Shown in pieces: positions 21,931-34,700 of a stretch of 64,000 nucleotides of DNA. The stretch is from Paraphaeosphaeria minitans (Eukaryota; Ascomycota; Dothideomycetes; Pleosporales; Didymosphaeriaceae), in NCBI GenBank assembly GCA_015832175.1, contig WJXW01000009.1:1674001-1738000 (forward strand), given 5' to 3'. The notes under the pieces are model-generated. The model had not been told where the DNA came from and made no database searches. It worked only from the letters and a program-made list of their open reading frames with translations. A program made the position numbers and the translations under genes. Each line of letters starts with the position of its first letter. Position 1 is the stretch's first letter.

Positions 21931-22682
21931 TTACTATCGTACAATAGCCAATAACACTATTAGTCTGTTAGGCGCTAGTGCCCTTACTGCTAGTGTCTTT
22001 GTGCTAGTTATTATAGGTTAGACTGGATCGCGCATCTAGGTTAACCTCCCCACTAGTTCGCCTAGCATAAGGGCCTTTATGCAGAGCCTAGCAGTAAACG
22101 TATAATAAATCCTTTAGAGCATCTTTGTTTTTATTATACAATACTAACAAGTGTAGGACAAAGAGGCTAAGGTGGCCCAGATGCCCTCCTAGGACATTAT
22201 CGTGTAAATCCCAGTTAGTATAAACCTCTAGCAGTAGGCTGCTCACGTCGTATAACGTAAGGAATATTAGTAAGCGGTGCTTATCTAGTTGCGCGGCTAA
22301 GTTTAAAATAAGCCTTGTGCTTACTTATATAGCACTACTAATACTAGTAATTAGGTGTTCCTGGATTATCATGCAATCCTAGGTTATAAGTCTAGATCGT
22401 ACAGTGCCTACGTGTAGAAGTCGCACAGTGCTTATTATAAGCGTTATACATAGGGGGGGGTAAATGTCTTTGTTACACAAAAGGGTAGGTAGGCCTGGTC
22501 TTAAAATATCTAAATTATTAATACAGAAAATATGTTTTTTAATATCTTTATATAATCTCCTACAATGTGTTCCCTCTCTTATAATAAAACTATAATGTTA
22601 AATTAGTAGTAGGGCCTATACAGCCTAAAAATGAATGTGTCTGTGCGAAGTTGTAGCAAGTTAGACAGAAGAAAAGAAAAAA

Positions 22683-22700
22683 TTTTTTTTTTTTTTTTTT
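22683..22700. repeat. Poly(T) run of 18 in F
   Basis: Uninterrupted T run just downstream (in element orientation) of the RNase H coding relic. Confidence 0.85.
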
Positions 22701-22749
22701 AAAATAGTAAGTGAAATAACAAAAGAAATATTATGTAGTAGAGTAGTTA

Positions 22750-25700
22750 CTCTATCGTACAGTCCTTATTAACTCTATCTACTAAAGCCTTAATAGCAAT
22801 GTGTAGTTTATTTGTTAAGATTAGTGTTTAAAGTGCCTAGTTAGGTGCTTTCTTCGTACAAGTATTAGCAGGATTGTCTTTGCTATTAATCCACCTAATC
22901 TTTATAATTTCCTGTTTTTCGTATAACTCCCTAATTAATATAATGTTAATTATAAGGCGTTTTTTGTTTATAGTGCCTAGTTGTATAAGGCATTCGTATA
23001 GGGATTTTAAGTTAGTACAGACTATAATAGGAATTAGGGGGATCTAAAGTGTTTGTATAATCTATTAGAGTGTTATACTTAATGTAATTGCATTATTAAA
23101 ACCGCCTACTAGACTATACAATTTGCTTACTAGAACACTTCTAGTTACTCTTTTACACTTTACTAAGTTCTAGTAGATAATATTGCCACAGATCTTAAAG
23201 TCCTAAGTCGTTGTGCGATGTTCCTCTGCTAGCATAATAATAAAGCCAAGCTGTGAGCTTAGGTCTCTGTTATTAGCAAAAGAGCTATTTGTAAAGATAA
23301 ACAGCTTTATGCGACCTAGGTTAAGTGGAATAAATTTTAGTCCTCTTTATGTATTCTAAATTTGCTAGTTTAAACGTATGTTTAGTGCCTTAATATCTTT
23401 TTCTATTAGTACTATTGTTTACGCAGCAATAGATAGGTTAAATGTTGCTTCTAGTTAGTAAACTAAAGAGATATATACACCTCTTACTTATTATGTAATA
23501 TATTAGTGTGTAGTGTCTTTGTCCTAGGGATTAATTGTGCGAAGGCTTTTAGTCTGTCCCTTCTATTTTAGGGTAATAACACCCTAAGTAAGTTGGATTT
23601 TACCTCTATTAAACTTAATTACCCTATCTTATATTAAGACGCTTTTGTCCTTTGCATAAAACTTTACAGTATAGAGCTACTTCTCTTTTTATTATACGAA
23701 GCTTTCTGTGACCACACTAAGGGTATTATTAGTCTAGAGTCTAGTAATGCTAAACATGTTAGGTCCCTTATCTATAATAAGTAGGCATAGGTCGTACATT
23801 AACACATGCATCCTTAGTTTCTCCTTATAGTAGTTGTGGTATGTCTTAAACTAGTAGAGACCTAATTCTACTGCGCTATACAGAGGTCGTACAACTCGCA
23901 GAATTATGTTTAGTAGGAAGAAATCGCGTATTTCTGCTAGTAGTTAGGCGTATAATATACAAAGAAGTTTGTTAGTAGACTACATATAGGCCTAAGTAAT
24001 GTCCCTAAGCTTAATGTGCATATTGTACAACTAAATTAGTGTTACAGAAAGAGCTAACAGCAACCTCTAGCTTATACACTAAATAGTAGGGGATTATATA
24101 AGGATCTCCTCTTTTTCTTTATCTAAATGGCCAGCAAAGACAAGTCTTAATTTCTTATATAGTTAGGTTGTCTTGCCTTTAATCTCTCGTACGAGACGCA
24201 GGTTAAAGATACAGCCAGATTATTTATTAGGGTCGTACAATAAGATCTTAAAAGTGCCATTAGTAATAAGAGTATTCATTTCTGCCACATCTAATTCTTT
24301 AAAGGGCTAGCTAGGTGTGGTAATAACGCTGTCTACACAAAGCTTTAGTATAAGCTTAAAGTTATCTTTTTCTTTTTAGGTAATAAACTAGGTGTTTAGC
24401 CTTCCTAATCTTTGTTAAGCTTTACCTAATTATGCAACTGTGGTAGTTTAGTCCTTCCTAGGTCTTCCCCTTAGCCTTAGCTTTGGAGCTTTAATTCGTG
24501 CAGCTACAGGAGCATCTACATCCTGTGGTTCCTGTGTACTATCTTTAGTTGCGCGATAGTATAGTTTAACCTATATACAGCGCAGTTTTAGAGGTTTATT
24601 TTTAAACTCTAGGATAATGTCTCTTCCTTTAATGCTCTTAATCTTATATAGTCCTTACTATCCCTTCTTTTCTCTCTAGGCTATAACTTTAGAGCCTAGT
24701 AAGAGTGTAAGGGTTCTGTGCGATAATAGGCTGTTCCTAGTATTAATTATATAAGTAACTTTAACTTTAGCTCTGTCCTTCTTAAGTATTTTTATTACTT
24801 TCTAAACTGCATTAGCTTAGGCGATTAGTTCTAGTAAGGGTAAAGAGTCCTTATTAATCCTTAGGTAGGCACTAAAGACTAGAAGGGTAGGTACTATACT
24901 ATTAGGCCTAGCTATGTTATTTAGTGCCTTTACTGCTATCTATAGCACTATCTTATTATTTATATAACTATTAATCTTAGCTCTTAGAATATTATACGCT
25001 TAGCGTAGTAGTGCATATACTTTTTTAATCTTACCTACAGCCTAGTGTGCCTCTACTAGCATTTGCCTACATTCTACCCCAACTATCTTCGCACAATTCT
25101 AAAACTTATTAGAAGCGAAATTAGTTCCTAGGTTATAGACAATGTAATCTAGTAGGCCTTAGTATACATTAATCTAGCATCTTGTTAAGGCATCCTAGGT
25201 GTCTCGTACAGTTATTAATCTTAGGAATTAGGCTACCTAAAAAGATATATCTACATTAATAACGTGTAGGACATCCCTTTCACTAATTCGTACAACATTA
25301 ATAATAATCTTATAGTTAAAGTATAAGTTATCTTAGATAGAGAACTTAAAGCGTCTTAGCGCTTAGTTATACAACTAGTAGTAGTAATAGAACTTTTTTA
25401 CTTTTTCTAGTATAGAGCTCTCTACTTTATGCCCTACCTAAGTAAAAAGCTTATACAGTTTTTCTATCTAAGGGTATCTAAAACAGTAGTGTAGGCGTTA
25501 GAGTTCTATTTCTATAAAGAAGAGAGCTAATTCCTTATTACTAAGGTTAAAGAAGGGGTAAGCCCACTTTTATACAACTAGGACTGTTATACTGTCCCTT
25601 TATATAATAACATCTAGAATGTTATTAAAGTATACCCTAAGTCTATTAGCATCTACTAGCAATAGCAGGAATAGTGTTAGGGAGTTAAGAATATAGTAGG

Positions 25701-27850
25701 TTACTATTCCTACAGGGTTAGTAATTCGTACAGTGCCTAGAGATATCTAGGAACCCTGTCCTCTAAAGCTAATATTAGTAGATCCTAGTAACTAGTCTAC
25801 TTTAGTAGTTAGGTTTTCGTGTAAGTAGGCAGTAAGCTAGTCCTTTCCTACTATAGACACTTATATAGCGCCTATGTCCTAGAGTTCTCCTTAGTACTTC
25901 GTATAATACTAACTAGCTAGAGTAAACAGTTATACAGGTTCCTCTGTATTCTCATTATCCTTACTATATTAGATGTCTTCGCCAGTTGTGCGATAAAGGT
26001 AGGCAGTAGAAGTAAAGTATAAAGTAGCCTTCTATACTTCTTCTTTATCACTCTATTAGTCTTGTTTATCTTCCTCCTCTTTTATACAATAGTCTTCTTC
26101 CTCTAGCTCTTCTTTAAAGTTAAGGATGTATACTTATATATCTATAGCAAAGGGTTTATGTTTATAGAAGTTAGCGTACAATAATATATATTACCTTCTA
26201 GCTTACTAGGTATTCCTTAGTAGATAGTTAGTAGACTAGTATCCTTTTTTATAGCACATAAAGCATTTCTGCTTCGTACAAGAGCTTAAACTTCTAAAGT
26301 TACCCCTTCTTTTTGGTCTAAAGGTTAATCTACCTCTAGAGGGGCCAGATCCTCTTGTACAATTAGGATTGTTGTATTATTAATTAGTATAGTACACCTC
26401 TTTACTATCTTAGAGAAACTGTAACTTCTTCCTATCTTTAGCAACTTAGAGTAACGCACAAAGGTCGCTAAGTAAGCCTTCTACTATATTTTTAGGGTTA
26501 AACATAGCTTATTTAAGGTTAGAATAGCCGCGGCATGCTTATATAATAGTAGTATATAGTTATAGTTTACTACTAAAGCCTTGTCTAAGAGCCCTTTAGG
26601 CTAAAGTAAGCTTATTAATTATTACTTCTAGGGCCTTATGCGATATAGCAGCTAGATTATCCCTTTTATAGTGTTTAAAGGTAAGAGTGGTCTAGTCTAT
26701 CTAGTACTAATTATAATTAACACTAGTGTTAAAGTGCCTATTTAGTCTATTGTATAATTCATCCTATAGAAGTCCTAGTCTAATGTTGTGTAGGTAGTAG
26801 GTACTCGCACGATTAGAAAGGATTCCTAGGAAAATGTTTATATACTAGTCCTATAGTATGCCTAGCCTATAGCATAGTTCTCTAAAGACTTTTGCCTTGT
26901 TTACTAGGATATTGTACAGCCTACTAGTATAGTTATTCTCTTTACTCTAAGCCTTCTGAAAGAGAATAATCTTGTCTAGCTAGATATAAGTATAATCTCC
27001 TAGTTGTTAAGGAGACTAGGAGTGTCTAGCCTCTTTATACAATGTAGTTTGTTGGGCAAAAGCAGTCTAGGTTTTAGGCTACTACCACTAGTGTGGCTCC
27101 ATATATAGTGTCTCTATCCTCGCATGTATAGGGATAGGCCCTAGCTGTGCTCTATATATATATACATTGCCTATAGATAGTGTAGGTTACATGGTTAGGA
27201 TTGTGCGAAGCAGTTTAGGTTACAGTTACAGAGTTATTGTGCGAAGGGTCTGTAGCTTATAGTTAAGCTGTAACAGTTTAAAGAGTTTCTTTACATAGGT
27301 GTCCTTTATTATAGAATTAGTAGCAACAAAGCCTTCCTTTATAAAAAAAGCAATAAGCTCTCTTCTTACTATACAACTAATCTTATTAAAGGTTCTCTCC
27401 TTCTAGTTGTTAAAATCTTTAGCAAAAGAAGAGATTACTTCTTTACTTTTAAGGCTACTCGCGCAATATTACGCAATTATGTACACTATATAAGTGTTTA
27501 GCTGTTTTAGAGAAGGGGGTAGGTGGCTGTATAGATCTACTCTGTCCACCTAGTACTTTCGTGCGATCTCTCCTCTTAAGGTAATAGCCTTAATATTTGT
27601 TACTTCCTCTACTTATTAAAGCTATATTACTTCAGCTTTATCTTTCTGCTAAGGAGGCAGTATTAATTATTGCGCAACGTCCTTAGGTTGTAGTTCCTCT
27701 AAGAAGTCTCCTAGTCTTAAGGCCATGTTATTATTGTCTTTCTTAGTCGTGCGACGTGTCTGCGTTTGGTTATCGCTGGTTTAATCGTGCGACGTGTTTA
27801 CGTTTGGTTGTTACTGGTTTAATTATATAACGTGTTTACGTTTGGTTGTC
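22750..27850 (-). pseudogene. gag-pol of Copia element F
   Basis: Minus-strand relic. Between about 23,850 and 22,780 the C-terminal reverse transcriptase and RNase H of fungal Copia elements can be read through TAG/TAA: MHVLMYDLCLLI, then YTVKFYAKDKSVL, KLFIFTDSSFANNKDLSSQ, KCKRVTRSVLVSKLYSL and CTDLKSLYECLIQLG. Near 26,200-26,290 a CF-MC zinc-knuckle-like gag segment follows from the other end. Integrase should lie between, but I did not verify its motifs. Confidence 0.8.
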
Positions 27851-27878
27851 GCTGGTTTAATCATGCGACGTGTTTTTT
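27747..27878. repeat. 38-bp tandem repeat in F leader (about 3.4 copies)
   Basis: Units begin TCGTGCGACGTGT and end GCTGGTTTAA. Each starts with a TCGCGCGA-type octamer. The array lies in the untranslated leader near the 5' LTR. Confidence 0.85.
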
Positions 27879-27898
27879 AGGGTTGTGAATGTGCTCAC

Positions 27899-28128
27899 TA
27901 TCTCCTTTCTTTTCTATAGAATAGCTTAGACTAGATTATGTAACTCTTTACAGATGTGTGCGCTTTGTTTCTACTTATTGTACAATCTAAAATTCAATCT
28001 CTAGTAAAGGTATTATCTCCTTTCTTTTCTATAGAATAGCTTAGACTAGATCGTGCGACTCTTTACAGATGTGCGCGCTTTGTTTCTACTTATTGTACAA
28101 TCCAAAATTCAATCTCTAGTAAAGGTAA
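27899..28128. repeat. 115-bp tandem duplication in F leader
   Basis: Two copies starting TATCTCCTTTCTTTTC at 27899 and 28014, differing mainly by transitions. Each contains an octamer (ATTATGTAAC and ATCGTGCGAC) and ends ATTGTACAATC...TAGTAAAGG. Confidence 0.85.
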
Positions 28129-28216
28129 CAATACAGAGCCTACGCATCCAGCTTGTAGGGCGCTTTATCTTTAGATCTTGCTAGTTTGCAGTTAATTAGA
28201 ATTAACCACTAATTAG

Positions 28217-28454
28217 TGTTAGTTTGGCTTAATCTATAATTAAGCATTTAAGGGTTAATAGTATACTATTGTGTAAAGGGTAAGAAGTAGGTTTAATTAA
28301 TTACGTCTAGTTTATTGTACAAAGGGGCACTAAGGGCTTTATGAAGTCTCTGCCTCTTAGCGCTAACCTAAGTAGTGGGTCCTTATGCGGGTCCCTACAG
28401 GTAGGTAGGCCCCCACTTCACCCAGTGCTACTTGTATAATAAACTGTACGGACA
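28217..28454 (-). repeat. LTR of F, 5' (right) copy
   Basis: 238 bp, TGTTAG...GGACA, followed by the AATTA target duplication. Confidence 0.9.
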
Positions 28455-28456
28455 AA

Positions 28457-28960
28457 TTACCTATTTATACTACGCTAAGAAGAAATATACTTATTATCTT
28501 TTTTCTTTACACTCTTAGTGTACTAACTATATTAAGTAGGAAAATTAAAAGTATAAGCCTAAAGAGATCCCTTTACTAGATTATTTAAAAATAGATACTA
28601 AAATAGAGAGGTTAAAGAAGTTAGAGGCTAAAGAAGAAGTAAAACTCTATATTAAAGAAGAGCTAGCTAAGACAGCTCTCCTTTACACTTATTAGGCATA
28701 AAAGAAGATAGCGCATCTACGTAATTAGTAAAAGAAATTATATTAGAAAGAATAAGAATTATTTAATTATAGCATAAGTACTATAGATAAGTTAAAAGCG
28801 CTTAAAGCGTAAGAGGAGTTAGCGTAGGCTACTATATTAATAAATCCTAACACGCTATTAGGCGCTAAAGTAATTAACTAGTCTATTTTATAGGCTAGCT
28901 CTTGTGCTAGTAGTAATTCCTAGGTGCATTCTAGTTATCTCTTTATAATTTCTAGCGTCT
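28457..28960 (+). pseudogene. Antisense ORF of D: Zn2Cys6-like cluster plus coiled coil
   Basis: Same subtype as the ORF in A, with further Cys lost: from the codon TAT at 28463 the pattern is Y-x2-Y-x6-Y-x8-C-x2-Y-x7-Y, then the Lys/Glu-rich coil. The Copia element F sits immediately upstream, so any start and promoter in the D 3' LTR (21038) are now 7.3 kb away. Confidence 0.55.
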
Positions 28961-28969
28961 AATTATAGA

Positions 28970-29833
28970 AGTTGTTTATCTATTATTAATAGTTAGATAG
29001 GTTTTCCTTAGGTTCCTATATATTTTTACTAGACAAATACCCTTTCTATTTAATAAGGTATTCTTTAGTGTCTATGTACGCGTTATGTACTTATAGGATT
29101 TATTCTACTTTAAACTTAGTTTCTTCCTAAGCTTAGTAATAGAAGGTAGTTTTAACTAGTGTTTTAGGGTCTACTAGTTCTAGTAGTAATATATAGAATA
29201 CTAGGTGTATCTTCGCATCTGGCAGTAGTTCCAACCTATAGTTCACTAGTAATATTTGCTTAGAAATGTAAAATAGTCTAACCTTAATATAATCTAGTTT
29301 CTTATGTTTTTTCTTCTAAGTTTAAAGATTCTTTATAAGTAAATATACTTTATCCCCCTTTTTTAGCTAAGGTGCTATTTTTTATTTTTAATTTTAGTAA
29401 GAAATTAATTACTGTTAAGCTTTTTTAAGGTTCTCTTAGAGTTATTAGTGTATTTTCTTTATATTTTCTACTATATCTATAGCTTCTTTTCCTTTAATTG
29501 TCATAGGAAATTGTTAGTTAAAGAGACGTGGGTGTTTTCTATAGTTTATATAGAATAGTGTATGTTCTAATACTACTAATACTTTATTATTATAGGCTAA
29601 CTGCGCTATAGGTAGTAATAAAACCTAGTTATTCTTTTAACTATTATAGTAGATGCGTAGGTACGTTTCTATAGTTTAGTTTATACATTCTATCTATCTG
29701 TCTGTTTATAGATAGTAAGCTATTAATAGTTTTTATTTTATTCTAAGTAGTGCTATAAGTGTTATCTAATAATTTAACATAAAGAGCTTGTCTCTGTTAC
29801 TAATAATTATTTTTGGGATTCTATAGTGTCTAA
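28970..29833 (-). pseudogene. D pol fragment: chromodomain and C-terminal integrase
   Basis: Homologous to A at 15380-16245 and cut at 29833 by element C within the integrase region; it continues at 43639. Confidence 0.8.
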
Positions 29834-30025
29834 TGTCATGGGCTAGCCTTAGAGAATGAATAGAACTGTAAGTGCCAAATGTAAAGAATGAATTCTAGGT
29901 ATTAAGTCTCTATAGGGGGGTGTGCCGCTTATAAGAAGAGTTTTCCTTAGTAGGTCTACTTTTTTAGGGTAGTTCCTTTCCTTAAGATCTTTCTAAAGGC
30001 TAGGGCTATGCCCTAGCCTATTATA
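29834..30025 (-). repeat. LTR of C, 3' (left) copy
   Basis: 192 bp, starts TGTCATGGGCTAG and ends CTAGCCTATTATA, an extended terminal inverted repeat (RIP-altered at the right). Confidence 0.88.
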
Positions 30026-31291
30026 TACCCTAGACCTTACTTAGTTTAAAACGTTTTATAGTTATAAAGTAAGCTTTAGAGATCTTAAGAATATTATACT
30101 ATAGTAAGGCAGTAGTATAGAGGCGGCCCTAAGGCAGCCTTAGGGCGAGGGCCCTTATTAGGTAGTTTATTTATTTACCTTATTATTATAAGGCGATAGA
30201 ACGGCGCTCCTACCCTTTCTAATATAATTATTATGTGTCTATTACCTTAGCGGTGCGTCGCTATTATAGTTTTTTATATCTATATTACTCTACTTTCCCT
30301 CTTCCTTTCTCTACTCTCTCTTTCTTATACTAACCTTAACCTACGCCTATTCTAACTTCCTTAACTATCTGTAACTACCTCTATTCCTATCTCCTTCTAG
30401 CCCTAATTTAGTCCCCCCTATTTCTACACTATACGCCCCTATACTCTTACTAGCCTCTTAGCCCTTTTCTTTAGTGTTCTGTTTACAGCCGCAGCTAATA
30501 TTAATATTATTAATAACAGCCTTTAAAGTAGCGCCGCTTTAGTAGATCTCTTTAGTCCTAGTAGTAGTAGTAGTAATAACTCTTTAGACCTAAACTAGCG
30601 CCTTACTAAGCCTAGTTATGCGTATACTAAAGAGGAGATTAATAACGCTAAAGTAGAAAAGATTTTTTAGAGCTTTAACACGCCTATATAGTAGCCTAAT
30701 AGTAGTAATTACCTTTACCCCTTTATAACTTCTAAGAGGCGCGTACTAGCTAATCACCCTAATCCTATTATCCCTACCTATACTCTAAAGCGGCTTTGTA
30801 TTACTAAAAGCGCAGTCCTTTAAAAAGACAGTTTAGACAAAGAGCTAGCTAATCCTAATATAGGCCTTATATATATTAAATATATTAGGCGCCTAAAGCA
30901 GCTTAGGTGCGTAGAGTAAGTCTATAGCCTTATATTCTAGGCTATTATTAATATTTATACAGCTATTAACTATTCTAGGGCTACTCCTATAGCACCTACT
31001 ATTATACTAAGGCCACCTACTAGTATAATTCTACCCCCTTTACTAATAACCTAGGCCTAAGGCAGGCTCTATGCCTCTAGATTAAATATATAGAGCAAGG
31101 CTAGGTTAATAGCAATTTACATATCTATAATCCTAGAACGTATAGCACTAACCCCTAGAAGCCTATAACTAGAACGCTACCCACCTTTATAGTAGAGTTC
31201 TACTACTTAGCCTAGCAGTATAAGTGGTACCTAAACTTAATACTTAAGAACTCTAGCCTAATCTAGAAGCTAGACTCCTTTACTATACCCC

Positions 31292-31721
31292 TGTTAGGAT
31301 CTGAAATCCACATAATGGCGGGAAGCCAGTTTTGTACCTAGCAGGCGCGTAGTAAGGATTAAGCGGGGACTCAATACCAGCTACGCCTTAAACAAAGAAG
31401 TCACGTAACTACTCTCTACAAAGCGCTTAATTGCTCTATACAGAGCATAACATACGTAACTACTCTACACAGAGCGCTCTCTATAGAACGCTCCCCACAA
31501 AGCAGACTTTGCTTAGTATATAGGAACATAAGGATAAACTCTCTATACTTATGTTTAATCTATTTATTAATCTATTGTTTAGATTCTAGTAGACTAAATT
31601 ATTAACTTATTACACTTTATAAGATACTATTATATTAATAAGACCTTCTACCTTTTGTAAGTACTCCTACCTAAGAACTAACCTTAACCCTTTAGGACTA
31701 GCTACCCTCTTGGATTTAACA
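31292..31721 (+). repeat. LTR of B, 5' copy
   Basis: 430 bp, TGTTAGGATC...GGATTTAACA. TATA-like box TATATAGG at 31517-31524. U3 upstream of it contains repeated AGAGCGCTC-type units. From the TATA box on, the sequence is shared with the LTRs of A/D and E. Confidence 0.92.
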
Positions 31722-31739
31722 TCTTAAACACCCTTAATA

Positions 31740-34700
31740 TAAGTACTTTATAAACTCCTACCTCTTCTATAGCTTTAGGTGCCACTAAGATTACTTTTAT
31801 AAAAGATAGTAGTAAGGCGCATAAACCTAATCTCTACTTTAGTAAATAATCTTAAACTAACGTCTAGATTCTCTAGTTAGACCTCTACTTCTTTAACTTA
31901 GACAAACCCCTTAAAGATAAAAAGAAGGTTATCTTCGCAGTAATATATATGCGAGGAGATGTAGAATTATAAATCTATCCTTACCTTAAAAAGTACCTAG
32001 AAATAGACCACAACAATAATAATAATAACTACGCAAACAACTATGCTAATATAGTTAATATTATTAAGAATTATAACAACTTTAAGAAATACCTTAAACA
32101 ACTCTTTAGGATTGCTAATAAGAACTCTATTATAAAAGTAAAGATTTAGACTATAATTTAGAAATAATTAGTAGCTAAGTATACAGCTAAGTTTTATAGA
32201 TACGCTATATAACTTAACTAGGATAATAAATCTCTTTAGGATATGTATAAATAAGGACTTAAACAGAAACTACGTAAGGAACTCTTACGTAGTAGTGCAC
32301 AAATCGCTAACCTTAAAAAACTGTATAAAGAAACTATTAGGATTAACAAAGAGTGGTTTTTATTATAATAAGAGCTCTACTAAAACCCTAGGGCAATAAG
32401 CTTTAGACAACCAGCAAAAGTAGTTTATAAAAACCCTGTTAGAATTATCTAAAAGTAACAGCTAAGGAACTACTAGAGATACAAACTAATAGAAGATGTC
32501 TAGTTTAACTACTTAGGCAAAGGAAAAGGAGGAAAGATAGGCCCTAAGCAGCCTAATAAACGCGTCTCTAATAGAAGTTAATAACTAATAACTAAGACCT
32601 ATAAATACTTTACATGTAGCAAACTAGGCTATATAGCCAGGAACTGTAGATTAAAGAACAAAGTCTATTAAACTAAGTTAAATATACTAACTATTAAGGA
32701 CTAAGAACCTAATAAGGAATAGGAAGTTATTACAACGCTATTTAGTTACTAACGCGTTACACTAGAGTAAAGTAAGTAATTAGATTTACCTAACTCACAA
32801 CTATATAAAGATCTAGAAGACAACTCTAACGTATACCACAACGCAGAAGATATAGAAGAGATACTAAGATCTCCTACTCCTTACCTATAAAGTAGGTAGG
32901 AAGAAAATAACCCTATGTCACCTAAGTATAAACTAAATGTTTAGGACTACATAGAACCCTACTAGGCACTAAAAGGAATGCAACCTTATAAAAATAAGAA
33001 GTTAGACTACGTACTAAAGTACTACCTAGACCACTAAAATCCTACACACTAATTCTATATGTGAATATATTACGAAGAACCAATATGCGCACAACACAAG
33101 ATAGAGAAAAAAGAGAATAAGAAACAACCTAGAAGGAAACTACGCTATAGATAGATATAGACAAACTACCCCATCGCAGCTTATAACGAACACCTCTAGA
33201 ATAAATAATAAGTAAAATACTTTCCTTACCTTACGCTAAAGGGCAATAAATACTATAATATACTTATTAATAGAGACTATATACAACTGTACTAGTACAC
33301 GTGTCTAAACTAAGACTGCGAATACTACTACATGGCTAAATATTTAGATAGCTTTGTAAACTACCCTATATAAGAAGTAACAACAGAACTACTAATTTAA
33401 CTAGTATATAGGAATAGTAAAGACTGTAAGAGAAAAAACAGAAGAACATCCTTGCAGGAAGAAGAAGAAGATAATTTACACAAGCCACATACTTAAGAAT
33501 AATAATAAAAGCAGATACTTAGAAACGCATACTAGGCACTAGAACTTAACTACAACCTATATAAATAGATGTCTTTTTTAGGCCTAAACTTAAATAAGAA
33601 AACGCCTTTATTAAATTAAATGCTATAGTAAGCACAGCATTAGTTAAGCTACTAGTACAGCTTAAAAAAATATAGGCTTAAGCTCTTATAGACTTAAGAG
33701 TAGAAAGGAACTTTATATCTTATTAAATAGTAAGATAAGCAGGACTTATAATGTTAGAGAAAGAAGTACCCTATATTATTTATGTCGCGAATAGATCCCT
33801 AATGCCCAAGACACCTTAAATATACTAGGAGGTTACTACCATAATAACAGTTTAAGGACATAGAAAGAAACTTACCTTAGATATCTTACTAAGATCCAAG
33901 TATAAGTTAGTCTTAGAATTACCTTAGTTAATAATACACAACCCACAGATTAACTAGGGTACAAAGAAAATATCGTTTAAACGCTATAATTATATATTAC
34001 AAGTAAAGCCTACGCATTAACTAAAAATAATAGTAAATAAGGGAGTTATTAACAATATAATACCGCAACAGATAGTTAAAAAACAGAAGCACACCTTAAC
34101 AGACGCTAGTAGGAACCACTAGGTTAAGAAGCGCAAGAAGGAGGACGATAGCACACCCCTTACCTTACTAAGAGAGTACAGGAAATAGACACACATATTT
34201 ACAGAAAAGGAAGGAAAAGTAAACCTACCTAAACATTAACCCTAGAATCTTATAATAGACCTAGAAGAAGGGAAGACGCCACCCTTTAGACCACTATACA
34301 GTAAGACAGGAGAAGAACTCCTTAAAGAACGTAATTTTATTAAGACAAACCTTAAAAAAGGATATATATAACTATTAAAGTCACTAGCAGTAAGCCCTTT
34401 CATGTTTATTAAGAAAAAGAATAGATTAGACAGACCATACGTTAACTACTAACAACTTAACAATATAACAATAAAGAACCAATATCTACTACTAAACATT
34501 ACAAAGTTACAAGATTAACTATCTTAAGCCAAGATATTCATAATAATAGATCTAAGAGATAGTTACCACCTTATATAAATTAAGAAAGGTAAAGAATAGA
34601 AAACAGCGTTTTAATTACGCTATAGACTATTTAAATACAAGGTTATACCTTTTAGACTTATAAACACACTAGCAGCTTTTATAGCACTTATTAATAACGT

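Larger units (their letters stand above)
21166..28454 (-). mobile_element. Ty1/Copia element F, RIP-mutated
   Basis: 7289 bp with 238-bp LTRs at 21166-21403 and 28217-28454 and a perfect AATTA target duplication (21161-21165, 28455-28459). It is inserted in the 3' internal end of D. Coding is on the minus strand with the 5' LTR on the right. The leader near the 5' LTR carries two tandem-repeat arrays. The palindromic octamer TCGCGCGA, in many decayed forms, is scattered throughout. Confidence 0.9.

Noticed and set aside
27747..28128. CRISPR-like direct repeats
   Set aside because: Units are contiguous tandem copies without unique spacers, inside a eukaryotic retrotransposon leader.
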